Positions 53,901 through 59,688 of a stretch of DNA of 64,000 bases are shown in pieces. The notes under the pieces were generated by a model, which was not told the origin of the DNA, did no database searches, and was given only the letters and a program-made list of their open reading frames with translations. The first letter of the stretch is position 1. Each line of letters begins with the position of its first letter. Made by a program: the position numbers and the translations under genes. The stretch lies in contig JAILPK010000050.1 in assembly GCA_024699495.1 (NCBI GenBank), forward strand, positions 18,746 to 82,745. The letters are read 5' to 3'. Source of the DNA: Bacteroidaceae bacterium. Its GTDB lineage: Bacteria > Bacteroidota > Bacteroidia > Bacteroidales > Bacteroidaceae.

Positions 53901-54822
53901 ATGTAAGGCATCCATGCACAAAGCCATAGTTACAGTGCTGTATGATGACATTCTTGGTCGGTCCGTTTTCGGGCTGAGTGTCTGCCCAGATGCCCTTGCC
54001 CCCCTTGATGACGACAGCATCATCGTTGACGCTTATGTTGCAGCCGTGGACGAGCACGTCCCTGCAGACATCAATATCCAGAGCATCGCTGCTGGGGGCT
54101 TTGGCGTCAGCTGGTTCGTGGGGGGCATATATTGTGCAGCCAATGTATTTTACGCGTTGACAACGGTAAATATGGTTGGTCCAGAAGGCGCTGTTTATCA
54201 GTTTCACATCCTGAACCTGCACATCGTTGCAGTTGGAAATATATATTAGCCGCGGGCGCAGGGCCTCAAGGTTCGTGCACTCGGGGTTGAAACGCCGGCG
54301 TATCCAGAATTCCTCCCAGAAGCGTAGCCCGTTGCCGTCTATGGTTCCGGAGCCGCTGATGGTGAAATTATCTACCCTGTCAGCGTTAACCAGAGCTGCA
54401 AAATATTTGCGTGTCTGTCCCTCGATCCGTGTCAGCCTCAGAGGGTAGTGTTTGATGGCATCTATACCCTTCAGTTTGCCGCCTTCTTCAATATGCAGAT
54501 GCGTCCCCTTCTTGAAGAATAAGGCGCCGCTCAAGAATGTCCCGCGAGGCACAACCACTACGCCTCCTCCATTGGCTGAGGCCTGGTCTATCACAGCTTG
54601 AATTGCTTCAGTCTGCACAAGGCAGCTGTCGTATGCGACCCCATGTTCTGTGATTATATAACGTCTCCCCAACGCATTTATATCTATGCGGTTCGTATCG
54701 GCAAACCATTTGCTGATCCGAGAGCCGTCGGGCCAGCAGTCGTCTGTCGTCTGCCTGTTTTCTGCTTGCATGCAATGAACTAGTAAGCACAGGGAAAAAC
54801 ACAAAAGAAGCCGGAATCGCAT
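50929..54822 (-). CDS. GH28-GH106 fusion, rhamnogalacturonan-degrading enzyme
   Basis: 1297 residues. Signal peptide (1-20). Residues 40-440 form a GH28 beta-helix with SSDALDIDVCRDVLVHGC, NDDAVVIKGGKG and GCLTLGSES. From about 450 a GH106 alpha-L-rhamnosidase begins (TRWWWMGSAVDEDNLRWNLEQL broken across its start), with a TIM barrel (VDMTCGTGWPFGG, FNDSYEVYGADWTP, RNQAHGSPANLIDIYA) and a C-terminal carbohydrate-binding sandwich (LNLGDVRESARVSINGVNIG). Cleaving galacturonate and rhamnose links suits the alternating backbone of rhamnogalacturonan I. The last 13 residues come from the 44-bp repeat. Confidence 0.9.
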   Translation of the reverse strand: MRFRLLLCFSLCLLVHCMQAENRQTTDDCWPDGSRISKWFADTNRIDINALGRRYIITEHGVAYDSCLVQTEAIQAVIDQASANGGGVVVVPRGTFLSGALFFKKGTHLHIEEGGKLKGIDAIKHYPLRLTRIEGQTRKYFAALVNADRVDNFTISGSGTIDGNGLRFWEEFWIRRRFNPECTNLEALRPRLIYISNCNDVQVQDVKLINSAFWTNHIYRCQRVKYIGCTIYAPHEPADAKAPSSDALDIDVCRDVLVHGCNISVNDDAVVIKGGKGIWADTQPENGPTKNVIIQHCNYGFVHGCLTLGSESLHDRNIILRNCRVENASRVLWLKMRPDTPQHYEYLRVENISGTCGTFLFIRPWTQFYQPGERKDMPLSECHDITIRDISMRCRKFLDVGPSDKYRLHHFTFRDIDVLDEYGEFRPDAIQDTDSTNVKVSRRQTVSEAKAGTRWWWMGSAVDEDNLRWNLEQLADKGIGTVEITPIYGVQGNGNKNVPFLSDRWMDLLRFCIEEGNRLGIQVDMTCGTGWPFGGAEVPLSEAACKLVVKDTVVSKKEVKSLLLEAPPAERAYARRILQRDFPADDLTRRRVIALFESRTRQKVKRAAPGSEGWVIDHFDSAAVAHYLQRIDDAFAKTGTPWPATFFNDSYEVYGADWTPTLLAEFAKRRGYRLEDRLPAFIDGEADIISDYRETLGELLLENFTEQWTRWAHSHGVRVRNQAHGSPANLIDIYAAVDIPEIEGFGLTDFGIRGLRRDSMTRKNDSDFSMLKYASSAAHITGKPLTSAESCTWLTEHFRTSLSQIKPDLDLMFCAGVNRMLFHGTCFSPKNEPWPGWQFYASVDMSPTNSIWRDAGYLMQYIGLCQQFLQWGQPDNDFLVYLPVRDMWHKMTDKRLMQFDIHSMGKKAGDFISTILTIDSLGFDCDYISERYLLKTTFNGECLQTAAGTSYRAIIIPGNCLMTDAVRQHLKRLETEGACIIYQLSVERLRQAAQPEALKTLCGLKLIRRKESGSYHYFIANLSPQDVDAYVSLAVPFTSAKWINPLAGNTPQTAEIRDGQLRVRLRSGESRLLTTDCDSPAPTMFNLERESSGVLLSDNNISSSDESETIAIQGEREDGQPFWRLSFIDSTPAVSQTYNLDSLQTWESLDTNTAGLMGTGVYECTFRLNTEFQAKRVWQLNLGDVRESARVSINGVNIGCAWAAPFVLDIPPGTLRTGSNTLRIEVTNLPANRIAALDREGFPWRRFEDINIVDINYRRSSYAGWKPVPSGLKGPITIMALGKNLTPDPSPVGEGRE

Positions 54823-54843
54823 AATATTCTTGTTTTATGGCGA

Positions 54844-54851
54844 CAAAGATA
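54844..54851 (-). promoter_or_regulatory. -7 element of the minus-strand CAZyme run
   Basis: Minus-strand TATCTTTG, about 22 nt before the ATG at 54822. No TTG at 20 bp. Divergent from the GH105 promoter about 75 bp away, so the two directions may share regulation. Confidence 0.5.
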
Positions 54852-54923
54852 AGTAAAAAAAAGAGTTTTCCATGTCTGAGAAGATAAAAATATCAAGTTC
54901 AGGCTATAAACTATATACTTTTT

Positions 54924-54954
54924 TTGTATATCTTTGTTATTTGTCTTACTTTTG
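54924..54954 (+). promoter_or_regulatory. GH105 promoter
   Basis: TTG (54924-54926), 20-bp spacer, TACTTTTG (54947-54954), 22 nt before the ATG at 54977. A second TATCTTTG at 54929-54936 lies in the spacer. Confidence 0.7.
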
Positions 54955-54976
54955 CCAACACAAACACCCAGTATCT

Positions 54977-56251
54977 ATGAAAATACCCCCCTTCCTAAAA
55001 ACCACTTTTTGGGCGTTTTTTTTATCCCATGTGAGTTGTCTTTCATCAGCTTTTTGCAACACAGCTTTGCACTGCGCTAACCCCACATCTTCCATATCCC
55101 ATATCCCATCGATGCGGCCCACGGCCGCTCCTCACTCCTCACTAATCACTCCTCACCCCTCACTCCTAACTCAAGTGCTATCTGTGGCAAGATCGGTCAA
55201 CAGCTACTTCATGAGGGAAGTGCCTGACCCCACCTCGCCGACATTGGTGAAACGCGAGCGCTCCAGTAATTTATGGACCCGCGGTGTCTATTACGAAGGT
55301 CTCATGGCTCTTTATTCCGTGGACCCGCAGCCGGAGTATCTTGAATATACAGATACCTGGGGGAATTTCCACGGCTGGAAACCGCGTGGGGGGATAAAGG
55401 CTACCCATGCCGACAACCAGTGTTGCGCCCAGACCTATCTGGACCGCTATATGATGACACATGAGCAGAGAATGATAGAGCATGTGCAGGCTAATCTGGA
55501 ATATCAGATGACTACAAAGATAGGATGGTGGACCTGGGTGGATGCCATTCAGATGGCAATGCCCATATATACAAAAATGTACCGCATCACAGGCGATGAG
55601 CGCTATATAAACCATGTGATGAAGATGTACACTTGGACCCGCGACACTTTGGCCGGAGGCCTGTTCAACGAGTCTGAGGGGTTATGGTGGCGCGACAAGG
55701 ATTTTGTGCCTCCATACAAGGAGCCCGACGGCAGCAACTGCTACTGGAGCCGCGGATGTGGCTGGGTGTATGTAGCTCTGATTAAGGCCATTGAGGATAT
55801 GTCTGTGCGTCCGATGTCGGAGAATATCCGCTCGCATTATAATCTGCTACTTGCTGATTTCCGCCTGATGAGCGACGCCCTGCTGAGATGCCAGCGAACC
55901 GACGGCTTATGGAATCCCAGTCTGCTCTGCCCCTCGAACTATGGCGGGAAAGAACTAACCGGCTCCGCCCTTTTCCTGTGTGGAATGAGCTGGGGAATCC
56001 GCACTAGAATCCTTGATGACAGCCGCTTCCGGTCTGCTTGTGACAAAGCGTGGAGCGCCATGGCCAACTCTTGCGTCCATCCAAATGGCTTCCTTGGCTA
56101 CGTCCAGGGCACTGGCAAGGAACCATCCTCCGCTCAGCCTGTGACCTACGACCGGCATCCCGATTTTGAGGACTTCGGCACTGGCTGTTTCCTCCTCGGA
56201 GCTGTAGAATACTATAAATTGCTTACGGATAGCGACCGAGGCGCGTCTTGA
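54977..56251 (+). CDS. GH105 unsaturated rhamnogalacturonyl hydrolase
   Basis: 424 residues. Signal peptide (about 1-27), then an odd segment (about 36-70, rich in Ser, Pro, His, Leu) encoded by intergenic-type repeats, then an (alpha/alpha)6 barrel with ATHADNQCCAQTYLDRY, WTWVDAIQMAMPIY, WWRDKDF, YWSRGCGWVYVAL and QRTDGLWNPSL, the GH105 pattern. GH105 enzymes release the unsaturated uronic acid left by pectin lyases, usually in the periplasm. The ATG at 54977 fits promoter and signal peptide; an earlier frame opening at 54872 precedes the promoter. Confidence 0.9.
   Translation: MKIPPFLKTTFWAFFLSHVSCLSSAFCNTALHCANPTSSISHIPSMRPTAAPHSSLITPHPSLLTQVLSVARSVNSYFMREVPDPTSPTLVKRERSSNLWTRGVYYEGLMALYSVDPQPEYLEYTDTWGNFHGWKPRGGIKATHADNQCCAQTYLDRYMMTHEQRMIEHVQANLEYQMTTKIGWWTWVDAIQMAMPIYTKMYRITGDERYINHVMKMYTWTRDTLAGGLFNESEGLWWRDKDFVPPYKEPDGSNCYWSRGCGWVYVALIKAIEDMSVRPMSENIRSHYNLLLADFRLMSDALLRCQRTDGLWNPSLLCPSNYGGKELTGSALFLCGMSWGIRTRILDDSRFRSACDKAWSAMANSCVHPNGFLGYVQGTGKEPSSAQPVTYDRHPDFEDFGTGCFLLGAVEYYKLLTDSDRGAS
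55090..55182 (+). repeat. repeat block within the GH105 coding frame
   Basis: CCATATCCCATATCCCAT, the GC hairpin GCGGCCCACGGCCGC (55114-55128), a CTCCTCACTCCTCACTAATCACT run and a CTCAAGTGCTAT end shared with 44920-44960. It encodes about residues 38-69 of GH105, between signal peptide and catalytic domain, and keeps the frame open. Confidence 0.8.
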
Positions 56252-56270
56252 GTGGGATAGCGCAAAGTAG

Positions 56271-57573
56271 AAAGGGAAGCACACGCTTGCGCCTCCCCTC
56301 AACAACCATGAAAACTACCTCTCCAGAGCTTACAACACCCTGGCCGGCCTAAGTCTGCAGGCCGGGCGACTCGACGACGCCAAATGTTATGTCTTAAAGG
56401 CTATTAATATAGAACGCGCGTTGGAGGACAGCTCCCATCTCAGCGTGCGCTATGGCGTAGCTGCCGAAATCTATGCAAAGGCAGGCGACCACAGGCAAGC
56501 GCTGAACTTCGCCCAGCGTGCCTACGAACTGGACCGTCAGGCAGGCAACGAAATCAACACAGCCCGCCGCCTCTCGCAGATGGCTGATATATATTGTGTG
56601 TTAAATGACGACGAGCACGCCAAGAGCTTCTACCTGCGTTCCATAGAAATCCTCCATAAAGCAGGGGAGAAAAAGTCCTTATCAATAAATCTGAAACAGT
56701 TAGGACAGCTTTACCTGCGGCAAGGCCAGACACGCGAGGCCTTAAAAACACTGGCAGAGTGCGAAGTAATGTGCAGGGCCATAGGTAACCGCTACACCCT
56801 GCAGCAAGTATGCCGATTGCTGGCCGAAGCCAACGAGGCCAGCAACCCCAAAAGTTCTGTTGCCTATCTCAAGGAGGCCCTCGCACTCACCGACAGCCTG
56901 CATAATGAGCGCTCCGAACTGCTTGCTTTGCAGTTGCGCAAAAGCCAAGGAGATTTGATTCAGGAACAGCAGGTGCCATCTCCATCTTCTGTATCCTGGT
57001 GGAGGACCCTTTTTGCTCTTGATGCTGGCTGCAGTCATAGGCATCGCATGCGGGTTCTGGCTGGCAGTAAGACGTAAGAAAACGCCCCCAGGGGAAGAGG
57101 AGGCAGTGAGTGAGGATAGCGTTTCGGCCCTCGTCTCTAATCCTATTCCTGAGGAAACGACATCCACACAACCACCTATCAGACACTTAAATACAGGAAC
57201 CGTCCTGCCGGGAAAAGAAATCCGCAAAGAGGATATAGCCTTTCTGACCAAAGTGGCAGAAATCTATGATCAGAATCTTGGACTCAACCGGTTCAGCATT
57301 GATTCCATCGCCTCTGAGATGTGCATGAGCCGTACGCAGTTCACCCGCAGAATCTATGCTGTTACAGGGATGACAGAAAACACCTACTTCAACCGTATTC
57401 GTCTGGAGAAAGCACAACGTCTGCTGAAAGACTCGGACCGCCCTGTAAACGTAATTGCCATGGAGTGCGGTTTTGAAGATACTTCTTATTTCAACAACCT
57501 CTTCAAAAAGTATTTCAAAGTCACTCCAATGCAATACCGCATAATGCCGGAAATACCCCGCCCAACTGATTGA
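56271..57573 (+). pseudogene. decayed TPR/AraC-type regulator (truncated and frameshifted)
   Basis: A frame without start opens at 56271 after an in-frame stop at 56268-56270 and encodes TPR repeats (YNTLAGLSLQAGRLDDA, YAKAGDHRQALNFAQRAY, LGQLYLRQGQTREALKTL). After WWRTLF the frame is lost at a run of five T (57010-57014). One base out of phase it continues as the membrane helix LLLMLAAVIGIACGFW, a linker, and an AraC-type HTH domain (SIDSIASEMCMSRTQFTRRI, NVIAMECGFEDTSYFNNLFKKY). Intact relatives have a signal peptide and more TPRs before this. The 5' part is missing, about 20 bp after the GH105 stop. It was probably the local regulator of the CAZyme genes. Confidence 0.8.
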
Positions 57574-58496
57574 ATTTTTGAGTTGATGCGGGCAAGGTAC
57601 GCGCTTACTGCTTACCGCTTACAGTTTGGGCGGCCCACGGCCGCCCAAACTCAACAACTCAAAAACTAAAAAAATACTTGTCAACTTGTTTCAACTCAAG
57701 AACATAAGAACTAACCGCGCCACGGCCGACATATTTATTATAGCAGAAATTAATTGTTCTATATGTACGATTTCCCACTGTACATATTGAACACTTTTTA
57801 TGCTATTCTGAGGCGATATAACACGAAGAAAGATTCAATCTAGAGCGGCATATAGGGTGATATATCGAAGAAAAGGGGCGTTTTCATAAGAAAGTAGGGG
57901 CTAAAATATCGAGGCTTACAAACGATTACATCAAGGTTTAATTGCAAATACTCCTTGATGTAAAGTACTTTAGACCATGGTGTATTTGGACATATGGCCT
58001 GATACACAGGAAGTTAGCCCTTTTGCAGTAGGACAGAGGTCCAAAAGCAAATGTTTTCTCCTAGATTGTCCGTGCTAACTGCGATAAAAATTGGCTGTAA
58101 CGACCTGTATGTCAAACAAATACGCCAAAAACAGCCTCTTGAGAATCGATTATTTTCTATCTGATGGCAGCAGGGCGGCATATACAGAATTCTCGCGAGG
58201 TGAAATTGGTAGATTTTTACATGAAAAATTGGTAAATTTGTACGATGGAAGGTTTCGTACTCACCGTTGGAAATATGGGGTATGAAAGAGAATTTCAGGC
58301 CGCCCAAAACTCAAAAACTTAAAAGCTTAAAAGCTTAAAAACTTAAAAGCTTAAGAACTTAAAAGCTCAAGAACTTAAAAGCTCAAAAACTTAAGAACTT
58401 AAAAACTTAAAAGCTCAAAAACTTACGAACTTAAAAACTCACTTCCCAACTGCGAAGCAATCAACTTGTCAACTTGTTTACTTGTCAACTCGTCAA
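57574..58496. repeat. long intergenic region with repeat arrays next to ssrA
   Basis: About 920 bp without a supported gene. The left end has GCGCTTACTGCTTACCGCTTAC (57601-57622, listed as two halves of the same block), and a perfect 12-bp hairpin GTTTGGGCGGCC/GGCCGCCCAAAC (57624-57650) that contains the GC module. CTCAACAACTCAAAAACT and CTTGTCAACTTG 8-mers run to about 57700. The middle (57740-58290) is AT-rich unique sequence with a 10-bp inverted repeat (57927-57936/57953-57962). The right end is a 16-unit 8-bp array (58310-58437). Confidence 0.75.
58310..58437. repeat. 16-unit tandem array of an 8-bp repeat
   Basis: Sixteen contiguous 8-mers with no length change: CTYAAAAA, CTTAAAAG, CTTAAGAA, CTCAAGAA and CTTACGAA variants. 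After a 27-bp break (CTCACTTCCCAACTGCGAAG region), five more units in CTTGTCAA/CTCGTCAA form follow at 58465-58504. Confidence 0.9.
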
Positions 58497-58515
58497 CTAA
58501 AAAACTGTTTTTTAG
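58497..58515 (-). terminator. ssrA terminator
   Basis: CTAAAAAAC and GTTTTTTAG form a 9-bp palindrome directly after the tmRNA 3' end, giving a T-run on the minus strand. Its left edge is the last unit of the 8-bp array. Confidence 0.55.
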
Positions 58516-58917
58516 TGGAGCTGGAGGGAATCGAACCCTCGTCCAAACAGGGAAATCCCGAGTTTTCTACATGCTTATTCCTGAGTAGGTTTTCGTGCAG
58601 AAGCTGGACCAGGACCACCAGCCTTTGCCTTATCCCCTGAAAGATGTCACCTTTGGCGCGGGGCCGCCTCTGGTTAGTCCCGTTGTGGCTGCATCACCTT
58701 ATCGAAGAGTTACGGGACAAGTGCCTTCGGGTGATGTCTCGTTCCAGCACCTTGTGCCGGAATAAAGCTATTGATTTACTAAGACTTCAATCAAGCAGCG
58801 AGAGCGTAAGTGTTTTCGCCAGATAATTGTTGGAGACCGTTGATTAAGGAGAGCGATCAGCGCCTCTCCGCATGCTTGCCCGACATCCCGTCCTGCTGTC
58901 AAATCCATGTCAGCCCC
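58516..58917 (-). ncRNA. ssrA: transfer-messenger RNA
   Basis: Rescues stalled ribosomes and tags the product. The tRNA-like ends match: 5' GGGGCTGACATGGATTTGAC and 3' GAGGGTTCGATTCCCTCCAGCTCCA pairing as a T arm and acceptor stem (GGGGCTG with CAGCTCC, one G-U). The CCA end is not encoded. The tag frame at 58791-58820 encodes GENTYALAA and a stop, close to the ALAA-ending tags of this phylum; the exact resume codon is inferred. Length 402 nt is usual. Confidence 0.95.
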
Positions 58918-58930
58918 GAGAAAAAGCGTG

Positions 58931-58938
58931 CAAATATA
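58931..58938 (-). promoter_or_regulatory. ssrA -7 element
   Basis: Minus-strand TATATTTG, 13 nt before the tmRNA 5' end, the right distance for a start at the mature end or a few bases before it. Confidence 0.6.
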
Positions 58939-58980
58939 CATATTTTTGATGAGATATATACTTAGGTCATATTTTTTTTG

Positions 58981-58988
58981 TAATTTTG
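58981..58988 (+). promoter_or_regulatory. -7 element of the polysaccharide locus
   Basis: TAATTTTG, 63 nt before the sugar transferase ATG, divergent from ssrA. No TTG at 20 bp, so weak. Confidence 0.4.
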
Positions 58989-59051
58989 CACAACTTTTGC
59001 AATAAAAGAGCACTGATTGAGTTATATAAATAGAGACCATATTTAATTTTT

Positions 59052-59687
59052 ATGATACAACAAGCCACTTTGACTATGGCAATAACCGACGGAATGAATC
59101 CCGCGGAACGAGCCGTAAAACGCTCTTTCGATTTCACCGTTTCTTTTATCGGCCTTATTCTACTATCTCCAATTTTTTTAATCCTCTATCTATTACTAAA
59201 GAAACAGGGGGGCGGGCCCGTTATTTTCCGCCAGGAACGTATTGGCTACCAGGGGCGCCCGTTTTATATTCTGAAATTCCGGACGATGAAAGTCGGCAGC
59301 GAGGAAGACGGGAGTCCGAAACTGGCCCAGGAAAGCGAAAACGACCTGACGCCTTTAGGCCGATTCTTAAGAGAGCATCATCTGGATGAGCTCCCTCAGT
59401 TGTGGAATGTGCTGCGCGGAGACATGAGTTTTGTAGGCCCGCGCCCTGAGCGCCGCTACTTCATCGACAAGATAATGGCGGAAAACAGCGACTATGAATA
59501 CATCTTCATGATGCGGCCTGGATGTACATCGATGGCTACCATTTACAACGGATATACATATAACATGGAGAAGATGCTTATCCGCCTGCAGATGGATCTT
59601 GAGTATCTTCAGAAGCGTTCGCTTCTTCTCGACATGAAGATTTTGTTTACTACATTTGAATACATGATTTTTGGCAAGAAATTCTAA
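59052..59687 (+). CDS. polyprenyl-phosphate sugar-1-phosphate transferase
   Basis: 211 residues, a short bacterial sugar transferase (PF02397). N-terminal membrane helix (about 25-50), then VIFRQERIGYQGRPFYILKFRTM, with the catalytic region LGRFLREHHLDELPQLWNVLRGDMSFVGPRPE, both family signatures (read in two parts). It moves a sugar phosphate onto undecaprenyl phosphate, the first step of a surface polysaccharide repeat. First gene of a locus that runs off the window; 1 nt before the export gene's start. Confidence 0.93.
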   Translation: MIQQATLTMAITDGMNPAERAVKRSFDFTVSFIGLILLSPIFLILYLLLKKQGGGPVIFRQERIGYQGRPFYILKFRTMKVGSEEDGSPKLAQESENDLTPLGRFLREHHLDELPQLWNVLRGDMSFVGPRPERRYFIDKIMAENSDYEYIFMMRPGCTSMATIYNGYTYNMEKMLIRLQMDLEYLQKRSLLLDMKILFTTFEYMIFGKKF

Positions 59688-59688
59688 A

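Noticed and set aside
58310..58437. CRISPR array
   Set aside because: Units are 8 bp in direct contact with no spacers, and no cas gene is near.
58644..59040. Two open frames near 58.6-59.0 kb
   Set aside because: They lie within or across the tmRNA gene and its promoter; the RNA explains the sequence.
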